Of a stretch of 64,000 nt of DNA, positions 8,156-15,943 are shown piece after piece. The translations under genes were made by a program, and so were the position numbers. The notes under the pieces were generated by a model. The model was not told where the DNA came from and did no database searches. It worked only from the letters and a program-made list of their open reading frames with translations. This stretch comes from Acidobacteriota bacterium (GTDB taxonomy: Bacteria; Acidobacteriota; Vicinamibacteria; Vicinamibacterales; UBA2999). The stretch lies in the NCBI GenBank assembly GCA_018000455.1, contig JAGNJW010000012.1, positions 1 to 64,000 of the forward strand, written 5' to 3'. The first letter of the stretch is position 1, and every line of letters starts with the position of its first letter.

Positions 8156-10648
8156 ATGGCTCGTTCCGCCCCTGCGTTCGGTCCCCCCAGTCTGGCCTCA
8201 CGGTTTGGCGCCTTCATTGCCGAGCAGCAGCCGGCGCTGCTGCGACTCGTGCTCGAGGTGTTCGAGGTGAGCGGCGGCGGCAAGGTGAAGCCGCGCGACA
8301 AGGCCGGGCTCGAGGCGCTGCGGCCGGTGTTCCGACGCGAGCTCGCCAGCCGGCTCTATCGCGAGGTGTCGGGCGGCGAGACCCTCGATGAGACGACACC
8401 AGGCGTCTCGGCCATCCGCCGGCTCGAACAGGCGCGGGCGCAGATCGCCGAGACGTGCGACGGCTGGCTGCAGCGCGAAGCGCTCAGCGCGTCGCTCACG
8501 AACGACGAGCGCCAGGAAATCCTGCGAGGGATGTGCCTCACGCGCGCCGTCGACAACCGCCTGAAGCAGTTCTTCATGGGCGGCGAAGTGCGCTGGGGCA
8601 TGAAGGCGTTCCAGGGCAAGGGCTTCCGCTCGCTCGGCCAGGAAGCGATCTACGCGGCCGGCATCCGCCTGAAGCGAGGCGCGAAGTACCGGGCGCCAGA
8701 CGGCCGCTGGACCGGTGACGTGGTGGCGCCCGTGATTCGCGATCTCGGTATCGCGCTCGCCATGCGCAGCGACGAAGATGCCGTGGCGCAGGTGCTGCGC
8801 GCGCAGATGGGCAAGGCCGGTCCGCCGATGCACGGCAAGGATCTGCACACCGGCGACTTCGAGTGGGGCGTGCTGCCGGCGGCGGCGCCGCTCTCCATCG
8901 GCTCGCTCAACGTGGCCGGCATGGCCATGGCGTTCTGGCGCGAAGGCGCGGGCCGCGTGGCGTTCTCGTTCATCGGCGAGGGCGGCAGTTCACTCGGCGA
9001 ATGGCACGAAGCGATCAATCTGTGCGCCGCGCGCAAGCTCCCCGCCGTGTTCTGCATCCAGAACAACCAGACCGCCCTTTCGACACCCGTGCACGAGAAC
9101 TCCGCCGTGCGCGTCTTCGCCGACAAGGCCATCGGCTACGGCGTGCCGGGCGTGACCGTCGACGGCACCGACGCGGATGCCGTGGCCGGCGCCTTCACCT
9201 GGGCCGCCGAGCGGGCGAGAAGCGGCGCCGGTCCGGCGCTCATCGAGCTGGTGGCGATGCGGATGTGCGGGCACGCCCATCACGACGACATGCTCTACCT
9301 GGGGAAAGAGACGCCGCCGTCGTGGGAGTACCCCGCCCTGCACGAGACGGGCTACGCCAACCGCGAGCACTACGAGTTCTGGTCGGCCCGAGATCCCATC
9401 GCCCGCTATGCGGCGCGCCTCGAGGCCGACAAGATCATCAACAGCGGCGAACTCGGCCGGTTGCGGACGTGGGCTGACGCGCTGGTGGAAGCGCAAGCGC
9501 AGCGCGTCATCGCGGAAGCCTGGCCGGAACCCCACGAAGCCGGCGTCGGCGTCTTCAAGGACGAAGCGCCCAGGACGCGGGTTGAAGTGCTCGAGCCGGC
9601 CCAGCGCGCCAGCGCCGCCCACCCGGTCGCGCTGCCAGCCGTCGAGGTATGGCTGCCGTTCGACACGCAGGGCAGCACGCTCCTCGAAGCCGTGATGCTC
9701 GGCGTGGGCGATGCCCTGCGCGCGGATTCGCGGGTGTTCGTCTACGGCGAAGACGTCGGCGGCGACTACGGCAACGCGTTCCTGCTGTTACGTCCGCTGC
9801 TGGCGGAGTTCGGCGACCGGATCCTGAATTCCACGCTGGCCGAAGGTGCGGTGCTCGGCGTGTGCGTCGGCGCGGCGCTGGCCGGCCAGCGGCCGATCGG
9901 CGAGATGCAGTTCAACGACTTCGTAGCCACGGGCTTCAACCAGCTGGTGAACAACGCCGCCAAGATCCGCTACCGGTGGGGCGGCGAGGTGCCGATGGTG
10001 GTGCGGATGCCGTGGGGCGGGCTTCGCTACGCCGGGCCGTACCACAGCCAGAACACCGAGCCGTGGTTCTACCGCACGCCCGGCCTCAAGATCGTCGTGC
10101 CCTCAACGCCCGAAGACGCCCGCGGGCTGATGGCCGCGGCGGTGGCTGATCCCGATCCGGTGCTCTTCTACGAGCACATCGCGCTCTATCGCGATCCGCG
10201 CATCAAGCAGACGCTCGGCGAGGACGCACCGGCGCCGATCCCGATCGGCACGGCCGCCCTGCGTCGCGGCGGGGGCGATCTCGCGATGGTGACCTATGGC
10301 GCCTACGTGCACGAGTGCCTGCGGGTGGCCGAGGTGCTTGCGAAGGACGGCATCGAGGCGTCGGTGCTCGATCTGAGGACGCTGGCGCCGCTCGATCGCG
10401 AGACCGTGCTGACCGTGGCGAGGCACTGCGGTCGTGTGCTCATCGTGCACGAGGACGCGCGCACCGGCGGCATCGGTGAGAGCGTGGCGGCGATCATCCA
10501 GGAAGAGGCGTTCGAGTGGCTCGACGCGCCGGTGCGCGTTCTGGGCGCGCTCGACACGCCGGTGCCGTATGCGCCCCCGCTCGAGGAGTTCTACCTCGTC
10601 AGCCAGGACGAAATCGAGCGGGCCGCCCGCCTGCTGGCTGCTTACTGA
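8156..10648 (+). CDS. Fused E1 alpha-beta subunits of a 2-oxoacid dehydrogenase
   Basis: One 830-residue polypeptide carries both halves of a thiamine-diphosphate E1 enzyme. Residues about 110-430 are the alpha-like part, with the ThDP/Mg motif GEGGSSLGEWHEAINL...IQNNQ near residues 273-305 and the HAHHDDMLY loop. Residues about 490-830 are the beta-like transketolase part (LNSTLAEGAVLGVCVGAALAGQRPIGEMQFNDF, GGLRYAGPYHSQNTEPWFY) and a C-terminal transketolase domain (RVLIVHEDARTGGIGESV). It is most like branched-chain or 2-oxoisovalerate dehydrogenase E1, which decarboxylates branched 2-oxoacids and passes the acyl group to E2 lipoamide. No E2 or E3 gene is nearby. An N-terminal extension of about 100 residues is unassigned. 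Confidence 0.92.
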   Translation: MARSAPAFGPPSLASRFGAFIAEQQPALLRLVLEVFEVSGGGKVKPRDKAGLEALRPVFRRELASRLYREVSGGETLDETTPGVSAIRRLEQARAQIAETCDGWLQREALSASLTNDERQEILRGMCLTRAVDNRLKQFFMGGEVRWGMKAFQGKGFRSLGQEAIYAAGIRLKRGAKYRAPDGRWTGDVVAPVIRDLGIALAMRSDEDAVAQVLRAQMGKAGPPMHGKDLHTGDFEWGVLPAAAPLSIGSLNVAGMAMAFWREGAGRVAFSFIGEGGSSLGEWHEAINLCAARKLPAVFCIQNNQTALSTPVHENSAVRVFADKAIGYGVPGVTVDGTDADAVAGAFTWAAERARSGAGPALIELVAMRMCGHAHHDDMLYLGKETPPSWEYPALHETGYANREHYEFWSARDPIARYAARLEADKIINSGELGRLRTWADALVEAQAQRVIAEAWPEPHEAGVGVFKDEAPRTRVEVLEPAQRASAAHPVALPAVEVWLPFDTQGSTLLEAVMLGVGDALRADSRVFVYGEDVGGDYGNAFLLLRPLLAEFGDRILNSTLAEGAVLGVCVGAALAGQRPIGEMQFNDFVATGFNQLVNNAAKIRYRWGGEVPMVVRMPWGGLRYAGPYHSQNTEPWFYRTPGLKIVVPSTPEDARGLMAAAVADPDPVLFYEHIALYRDPRIKQTLGEDAPAPIPIGTAALRRGGGDLAMVTYGAYVHECLRVAEVLAKDGIEASVLDLRTLAPLDRETVLTVARHCGRVLIVHEDARTGGIGESVAAIIQEEAFEWLDAPVRVLGALDTPVPYAPPLEEFYLVSQDEIERAARLLAAY

Positions 10649-10679
10649 ACACTGACTCCGTCACGACCCAGGCGCAGGG

Positions 10680-10841
10680 CTACTGTGCATGGCGCGGCGC
10701 GACCGGACGGTCGCGGGCCTGGATTGTGGCCGGCTCAGGACGGTCGAACGGCACGTAGCCCATCCAGGACCACGGCAGGCACGTGTCGCCGGTGAGGGCG
10801 CGGCTCGTTTCGATATCAGCCCACCCGTGGCGGGGCCTCAT
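10680..10841 (-). CDS. Possible small protein (53 residues)
   Basis: This short minus-strand frame starts at ATG 10841. It encodes MRPRHGWADIETSRALTGDT followed by CLPWSWMGYVPFDRPEPA. The composition is protein-like, with Trp, Tyr and an even residue mix rather than the Arg/Pro-rich look of shadow frames. It has no convincing ribosome-binding site. It may be the remnant of a longer gene. I do not recognise the family. Confidence 0.25.
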   Translation of the reverse strand: MRPRHGWADIETSRALTGDTCLPWSWMGYVPFDRPEPATIQARDRPVAPRHAQ

Positions 10842-10879
10842 GCGGGATGAGCCGGCACCGCCCGGCGAAGGTTCGACCG

Positions 10880-11257
10880 CTACTGCCCGGCGCGCTTGCC
10901 CGTGAACGGCGCCACGCCCTGGCCGTAGTCCATTTCGCCCTTCATCTCGTCGCCGGTCACGGTGGCCTTGGTCATGATCGCGATCGGGCCGTTCGGGCCC
11001 TGATAGTCGAAGCTGAAGCTGACCTGACCATCGGTGAACTTGCCGGTGATCGGCAGTTCGCCCATGTCACCAGCGAGGGTGCCCTTCACGACATCTCCTT
11101 CCACGGTGAGCGTCAGCCCGGCCGTGGTCGCGCCTTGCGGACTATCGATGTCCAAGGTCCACTTGCCGGCCGCGGGATTCTGCGCCAGGACGAGCGCGGA
11201 AGACAGTACCAGGCCAGCGGCGAACACCAGCAGGCGGGCAACGTGAATCTGGGCCAT
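10880..11257 (-). CDS. Small secreted beta-rich protein
   Basis: The 125-residue protein has a clear signal peptide (VARLLVFAAGLVLSSALVLAQ). A mature domain of about 100 residues follows, with alternating strands (GKWTLDIDSPQGATTAGLTLTVEG, TGKFTDGQVSFSFDY). The pattern resembles lipocalin-like or 'AAGKW' secreted proteins common in Acidobacteria, but the function is unknown. The start ATG 11257 was chosen over upstream in-frame codons because the signal peptide begins there and TACGCT (minus strand, 11271-11266) lies 8 nt before it, consistent with leaderless expression. Confidence 0.75.
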   Translation of the reverse strand: MAQIHVARLLVFAAGLVLSSALVLAQNPAAGKWTLDIDSPQGATTAGLTLTVEGDVVKGTLAGDMGELPITGKFTDGQVSFSFDYQGPNGPIAIMTKATVTGDEMKGEMDYGQGVAPFTGKRAGQ

Positions 11258-11265
11258 GACGGGGG

Positions 11266-11271
11266 AGCGTA
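11266..11271 (-). promoter_or_regulatory. Candidate -10 box, leaderless small secreted protein
   Basis: Minus-strand TACGCT is followed by 8 nt and the ATG at 11257. It matches the TAnnnT pattern seen before other genes here. There is no clear -35. Confidence 0.4.
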
Positions 11272-11292
11272 GCACAACCGTAGCGGCCCGTA

Positions 11293-11585
11293 TCAGTTTG
11301 CCGCGCGCACGCGGACTTCGCCGTCCGCGACCTGCACCTCGTGCCGGCTGACGCCCATTGTCGGGTCCGGCACGAGGCGTCCGGTGCGGATCTCGTAACT
11401 CCAGCCGTGCCACGGGCACGTCACCTCGTTCAGCGCATCGATCTGCCCCTCGCAGAGCGGACCCGCCTGGTGGAGGCAGAGGTTGTCGAGGGCGAAGAAG
11501 TCTTCACGAAGTGCCCACCCGGTCCGAATGCCTCGACCCTACCCACACTGACGAACTGCCGGACGGCGGGCGGCACGAGCGGCAT
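11293..11585 (-). pseudogene. Frameshifted Rieske [2Fe-2S] ferredoxin
   Basis: The ATG at 11585 is 3 bp after the stop of the M28 peptidase gene, so this was the third gene of that operon. The first frame reads MPLVPPAVRQFVSVGRVEAF and continues to about 11510. Similarity then continues in another frame as EDFFALDNLCLHQAGP, followed by the second cluster motif CPWHGW and a tail ending VRVRAAN. Both Rieske motifs, C-x-H and C-P-x-H-G-W, are intact, but they lie out of frame with the start. The N-terminal beta strands also look several residues short. It is either a recent pseudogene or an assembly error. Intact homologues are soluble Rieske ferredoxins or small-subunit electron carriers. Confidence 0.7.
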
Positions 11586-11588
11586 CGG

Positions 11589-13409
11589 CTACTTTCGTGC
11601 TGCCGGCGTCAGCGTCGTTTGCCGCCGTTCGGCGCCCCGCATGTAGACGAGCGGCACCGCGACGTTCACCTTGAGCGCCTCCAGGGCGTAGGTGTAGTCG
11701 TAGATGTTGGCGATCGTCTGCTCGCCAATCTGGACGATCACGTCACCCTTCTGCAGGCCGGCCTGCTCGGCCGGGCCGCCGCCGATGACGCCGCCAAGCA
11801 GCAACCCCTTCACGTCGGTCGCGTAGTCGGGGATCGTGCCGGTGAAGATGCGCACGCCGGCGCGGCCGCCGCCCGATTGCTGCGCCTGCTCGACTTTCGC
11901 GAAGGCCAGCGCCTCGGGCTCATCGCCGACGCGGCTGGCGAGGGCGACCGCGAAGTCGACGACCCGGTCGAGGTCCTGGTAGTTGATCTTGTCGGCGGTG
12001 TCGGACGGCTTGTGATAGTCGACGTGTGTTCCGGTGAAGAAGGCCAGGCTCGGCACGCTCGCCTGGTTGAAGCTCGCCACGTCGGTCGGTTGATACGGAT
12101 CGTCTTGCAGCACGAGCTCGAAGCCCGCGGCGACGTTGGCCCGCTCGATCAGCCCCTTCCAGCCGGGGCTCGAGCCCACGGCCTGCACGGTGAGCTTGTT
12201 GTCCTGCATCCGCCCGACCATGTCGAAGTTGAAGTAGGCCGCGAGCTGGTCGTTCGGCACCGGCGGCGTCGTGACGAAGGCGTTCGAGCCGATCAGTCCG
12301 ATCTCTTCGGCCGACCAGAAGCCGAGCATGACGTGCCGCGACCGCACCGTCTTCTTCGCCAGTTCGCGGCCGGCGGCCAGCACCGCGGCGGTACCGGAGG
12401 CGTTGTCGTCGGCGCCGTAGTGGATCTTGCCGGCGTCGTCCTTGGTCGCCAGCGAGTTGCCGTGGCTGCCCCGGCCCAGGTGATCGTAGTGCGCGCCAAG
12501 CGCGACCCAGGGTTTCGGCAGCGCGACGGGCGAGGTGGCTGGCAGATAGCCCACGACGTTGAAGCCTTCCTGCTTCTCGCGCACGACCGCCGTCTTGACG
12601 GTGACCGTCACGCCCGGCAGGGCAAACCCTGCGGTGTGCGGGTTGCCGGCGTCGAAACCCTGCTGAATCTGTTCCAGTGTCTTGTCCGTGATGCCCGCAA
12701 ACAGCGCCTGCGCCACGGTGCCCGAGACGCTGGCGGCCACGATGCCCGAGCCGGCGAGGGCCGTGTCGAAGCTCATCGGAATCGTCTCACCGCCGTTCGG
12801 GGACCGCGGGCCGGTGACGACGATGAGCGCCCTGGCGCCGCGTTGGCGCGCCTGCATGGCCTTGTAGCGCAGGTCGGCGTAGCGGGAGAGAATCTGCCGC
12901 GTCTTCTGATCGGCGTCTTCCGGGAAGTAGCGGAAGACCACGACGACCTTGTCCTTGACGTCGAGCGTGGCGTAGCTGTCGTAGCCGAAGTTCTGCGATT
13001 CGGGCACCACCAGCCCGTAGCCCGCGAAGACCACGTCGCCGCTGGCCTCGCCATTGTCGGAAAACGACAGGGCCTGCACGTCGACGGCACGGGCGAAGGA
13101 GGCGGAGGCGACGCTGAGCGTCGTGCCGCCATCCTTCACACCGGCCGTGAAGCTGAAGGGCAGGCGGAAGTCTTTGTGGCCGGGCAGCGGTTGCGCGCCC
13201 ATCTTCTTCAACTCGGCGGCCAGGTGCTCGGCGGCGAGCGTCGCACCTTCCGACCCCGCCTGGCGTCCGGCCAGACGATCGGAGGCGAGCACCATGACGT
13301 CAGCCCGCGTCTTCGAGGCGGCCGGCGCCGCGGTCTGTCCGTAGGCGAGGGTGGCGGCAGCCAGCGCGAGCAGCGCGGCGGCGGGAACGCGAAGTAGATG
13401 GCGGGTCAT
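11589..13409 (-). CDS. Secreted M28 aminopeptidase with PA and PDZ domains
   Basis: The 606-residue protein starts with a signal peptide (AALLALAAATLAYGQ). A protease-associated (PA) insert lies at about 110-230 (GDVVFAGYGLVVPE, KVVVVFRYFPED). The M28 catalytic domain has zinc ligands GAHYDHLG, GADDNASG, SAEEIGLIGS, FNFDMVGR and HVDYHKPSD. The C-terminal PDZ domain (about 515-600) contains GLLLGGVIGGGPAEQAGLQKGDVIVQIG. Such enzymes are exported zinc aminopeptidases, and the PDZ probably binds peptide or protein C-termini. It is the second gene of a minus-strand operon: the ATG lies 7 bp after the PD40 gene, and the Rieske remnant follows after 3 bp. Confidence 0.93.
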   Translation of the reverse strand: MTRHLLRVPAAALLALAAATLAYGQTAAPAASKTRADVMVLASDRLAGRQAGSEGATLAAEHLAAELKKMGAQPLPGHKDFRLPFSFTAGVKDGGTTLSVASASFARAVDVQALSFSDNGEASGDVVFAGYGLVVPESQNFGYDSYATLDVKDKVVVVFRYFPEDADQKTRQILSRYADLRYKAMQARQRGARALIVVTGPRSPNGGETIPMSFDTALAGSGIVAASVSGTVAQALFAGITDKTLEQIQQGFDAGNPHTAGFALPGVTVTVKTAVVREKQEGFNVVGYLPATSPVALPKPWVALGAHYDHLGRGSHGNSLATKDDAGKIHYGADDNASGTAAVLAAGRELAKKTVRSRHVMLGFWSAEEIGLIGSNAFVTTPPVPNDQLAAYFNFDMVGRMQDNKLTVQAVGSSPGWKGLIERANVAAGFELVLQDDPYQPTDVASFNQASVPSLAFFTGTHVDYHKPSDTADKINYQDLDRVVDFAVALASRVGDEPEALAFAKVEQAQQSGGGRAGVRIFTGTIPDYATDVKGLLLGGVIGGGPAEQAGLQKGDVIVQIGEQTIANIYDYTYALEALKVNVAVPLVYMRGAERRQTTLTPAARK

Positions 13410-13416
13410 GACGTCC

Positions 13417-14520
13417 TCAGTCCTTGCGCGGCGGCGCGGCCTCGAGGGCCTTCAACGCCGCGTCGTGATTCCACTGCGCCAGGAAGATCTGGCCGGCGCC
13501 GCCCCCCGACCGTGCCGATGTGAAGGCGATTTGCTTCCCATCTGGCGAGGGCACGGGCAGGCCGTCGAAGCCGTCGGAGTAGGTGACGCGCACCGGTTCC
13601 TTGGCGCCCGCGGCGTCCACCATGTAGATCTCGAAGTTCTCGAAGCCGAGCTTGTTCGAGGCAAACAGGATGTACTCGCCCGACGCGTGCATGTAGGGCG
13701 CCCAGCTCATGGCCTTGAAGTTGGTGATCTGCTTGGCGTCGGTGCCGTCGGGATTCATCGTCCACACGTCGGCGATGAGGCCCTGTTCGTCGAAGCGCCG
13801 CCACAGGATCTTCTTGCCGTCTGGTGTGAAGAACGGGCCGCCGTCGTAGCCTGGCGTGGTCGTCAGGCGTCGCTGGCCCGATCCATCCGCCTTCATCACG
13901 TAGATCTCGGCGAACCACGAGGGGTCGGTTGCCAGCTGCTTGTCCTCGGCAGGCGTCAAAGCGTGGTCGTGGGCCAGGCGCGTCGAAGAAAACACGATCC
14001 ATTGCCCATCGGGCGAGTAGCCGGCCTCGGCGTCGTAGCCCTTGACGTTCGTGAGCCGGGTGAGCGCCTTGGTGCCCTCATGGTAGGCGTAGATCTCCAT
14101 CTCCGGGTCGTAGTCCCAGGCGTAGCGGCGTTCTTTGCCCGAGGCGCGGAAGGCGAGTTCGTCGTCCTGATACTGCTTCGACTTCGGATCGTGGTGGGTC
14201 GAGGCGAAGAGAATCTCATCGCTGCCCGGACGGAAGAACGCGCACGTGGTCTTCCCGATGCCGGGCGAGATGCGCGTCGTGTCACCCGAGGTGAGGTCCA
14301 TGACGTACATCTGGTAGAAGGGATTCCCAGGCTCGCGCTCGCTCTGCAGCACCAGCCGCTTGCCATCGGGCGACCAGTAGCCTTCACCGGCGCGCTTGCC
14401 TTCGACGGTGAGACGGCGAACGCGCGTCATGAACTCGCGCTCCTGGTTGGGCGCTTCCTGCGCCAAGGCGAGGCCGCCAGCAACGACGGCGGCGGCAAGA
14501 ACCAGAACGAAGCTACGCAT
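13417..14520 (-). CDS. Secreted PD40/TolB-like beta-propeller protein
   Basis: The 367-residue protein has a signal peptide (FVLVLAAAVVAGGLALAQ) and a run of PD40/TolB-type blades, recognisable from repeated W/Y-SPDGK/Q motifs (YWSPDGKRLVLQSERE, AGYSPDGQWIVFSSTR, PFFTPDGKKILWRRFD, PVPSPDGKQIAFTSAR). This is a periplasmic beta-propeller, probably for protein or peptide binding. It is the first gene of the PD40-M28-Rieske operon. The promoter TAGAAT is 8 nt before the ATG, giving a near-leaderless mRNA. It lacks the N-terminal domain and Pal-Tol context of genuine TolB, so I do not call it tolB. Confidence 0.88.
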   Translation of the reverse strand: MRSFVLVLAAAVVAGGLALAQEAPNQEREFMTRVRRLTVEGKRAGEGYWSPDGKRLVLQSEREPGNPFYQMYVMDLTSGDTTRISPGIGKTTCAFFRPGSDEILFASTHHDPKSKQYQDDELAFRASGKERRYAWDYDPEMEIYAYHEGTKALTRLTNVKGYDAEAGYSPDGQWIVFSSTRLAHDHALTPAEDKQLATDPSWFAEIYVMKADGSGQRRLTTTPGYDGGPFFTPDGKKILWRRFDEQGLIADVWTMNPDGTDAKQITNFKAMSWAPYMHASGEYILFASNKLGFENFEIYMVDAAGAKEPVRVTYSDGFDGLPVPSPDGKQIAFTSARSGGGAGQIFLAQWNHDAALKALEAAPPRKD

Positions 14521-14528
14521 AGCTAGTC

Positions 14529-14534
14529 ATTCTA
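14529..14534 (-). promoter_or_regulatory. -10 box of the PD40-M28 operon
   Basis: Minus-strand TAGAAT is followed by 8 nt and the ATG at 14520, with no Shine-Dalgarno. Confidence 0.55.
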
Positions 14535-14631
14535 CCGGGCGGTCCGGGTCGGGTGCCCGCTGGATTCGCGGGGAGGGCAGTCGATTCGGGCCCGCTTCCC
14601 ATGTCCCCGAATGTCAGCCGAACGTAATAGT

Positions 14632-14707
14632 TGAGACTCGGTCTCATTATTGGCTTGACCGACCAAATTGGTCGCCATTAGGATCCTGGTCTTGAGACCG
14701 AGTCTCA
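14632..14707 (+). promoter_or_regulatory. Iron-type promoter/operator with three palindromes
   Basis: Two 15-bp palindromes, TGAGACTCGGTCTCA (14632-14646) and TGAGACCGAGTCTCA (14693-14707), are exact reverse complements of each other. Each matches 12 of 15 positions of the Fur-box form TGAGAATCATTCTCA. Between them is a third palindrome, CGACCAAATTGGTCG (14660-14674). A -35 TTGACC (14655-14660), an 18-bp spacer and a -10 TAGGAT (14679-14684) form the promoter, so the third palindrome fills the spacer. The downstream PepSY and siderophore-receptor genes make Fur-type iron repression the natural reading. The role of the third palindrome is unknown. Confidence 0.7.
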
Positions 14708-14714
14708 GTTTGAT

Positions 14715-15902
14715 ATGGCACCATTTCGTTCCGTCTTGTTCTGGTCGCACCTCGTCACGGGCGTCGTGGCAGGGGTGGTCGTACTGGCGATGTCCGTGAC
14801 CGGCGTCGCGCTTACCTACGAGAAGCAGCTGCTCGAGTGGGCGGACCAGCGCGCGCACGCGTGGGCGCCGCCCCCGGAGGGTGCGCGACCGCTGTCGCCA
14901 GAGACGCTGCTGGCGGCGGTGGCCGTTGCCCAGCCGGGGGCGGTCCCCACGGGTGTGACGCGACGCGCCGACCCGGCCGCGCCCGCCACCGTCACGGTCG
15001 GCGGCAACCGGACCGTGCTCGTGAATCCCTACACCGGCGCCGTGCTCGGGCCGCCGGCGGCGGGCCTCCGCACCTTCTTCCGCGTCACGACCAACTGGCA
15101 CCGCTGGCTGGCGCTCGAGGGCGCCAGCCGCGCCACCGGCCGCCTCGTCACCGGCGTGGCCAATGCCGGCTTCCTCTTCATCGTGCTGAGCGGGATCTAC
15201 CTCTGGGTGCCGCGCCTCTGGTCGCGCACGCAGTTCGCGCAGGTGTTGTGGTTCCGCCGTGGCCTGCCCGGCAAGGCCCGTGACTTCAACTGGCACAACG
15301 TCATCGGCATCTGGTCCGCGATTCCGCTCGCCATCGTGGTGGCTGGCGCGGTGCCCATTTCATTCCCGTGGGCCAGCAGCCTCGTTTACCGGCTCGTCGG
15401 TGACACGCCGCCGCCGGCCGCACGCCCGGCCTCACCCGGACCGGCCCGCGCTGGAGGCGAGGCGACTCGAACCGCCGCACCGGCGCTCGCGGGCCTCGAT
15501 GCCGCGTGGGCGCTGGCCGAAGCACAGGTGCCGGACTGGCGCGCGATCAGCGTCCGACTGGCCGGGCCACCCGATGCCCCCATCGCCCTCACCATCGACG
15601 AAGGCTACGGCGGTCAGCCGCAGAAGCGCGCCACGCTCACCGTCAATCGGGCCGACGGTACGGTCGTGGCCTTCGAAACGTTCGACGCGTTGAGTCCGGG
15701 CCGCCGCGCACGCTCGTGGCTGCGCTTCGTGCATACGGGCGAGTATTACGGCCTCTTGGGACAGACCGTGGCCGGACTGGTCTCGGCGGGCGGTGCGGTG
15801 CTGGTCTACACCGGCATTGCCTTGGCCTGGCGGCGATGGTGGGCGTGGATGCGGCGGCGCGCCCGATCCGTCAGCGAAGCACGCGCCGCGTTGTCGTCGT
15901 AG
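14715..15902 (+). CDS. PepSY-associated TM protein, siderophore-uptake partner
   Basis: The 395-residue inner-membrane protein has four clear helices: residues about 9-33 (LVTGVVAGVVVLAMSVTGVALTY), about 148-168 (FLFIVLSGIYLWVP), about 195-220 (NVIGIWSAIPLAIVVAGAVPISF) and about 350-375. Helix-flanking histidines and tryptophans are typical of PepSY_TM proteins (TNWHRWL, FNWHNVIGIWS, FVHTGEYYGLLGQ). Periplasmic PepSY-like segments lie between them. Family members often sit beside TonB siderophore receptors and are thought to reduce or process ferric siderophores, with haem-ligating His likely. That neighbour is present 41 bp downstream. Expression probably follows the Fur-like operators immediately upstream. 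Confidence 0.9.
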   Translation: MAPFRSVLFWSHLVTGVVAGVVVLAMSVTGVALTYEKQLLEWADQRAHAWAPPPEGARPLSPETLLAAVAVAQPGAVPTGVTRRADPAAPATVTVGGNRTVLVNPYTGAVLGPPAAGLRTFFRVTTNWHRWLALEGASRATGRLVTGVANAGFLFIVLSGIYLWVPRLWSRTQFAQVLWFRRGLPGKARDFNWHNVIGIWSAIPLAIVVAGAVPISFPWASSLVYRLVGDTPPPAARPASPGPARAGGEATRTAAPALAGLDAAWALAEAQVPDWRAISVRLAGPPDAPIALTIDEGYGGQPQKRATLTVNRADGTVVAFETFDALSPGRRARSWLRFVHTGEYYGLLGQTVAGLVSAGGAVLVYTGIALAWRRWWAWMRRRARSVSEARAALSS

Positions 15903-15943
15903 TCGTCCTCTATCAGCAGCGTCAGAAGGATTCGTGTGCCGGA

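Noticed and set aside
11358..13397. Long plus-strand frame opposite the M28 peptidase gene
   Set aside because: Low-complexity Arg/His/Gly/Val composition. The minus-strand frame has a signal peptide and a complete zinc site.
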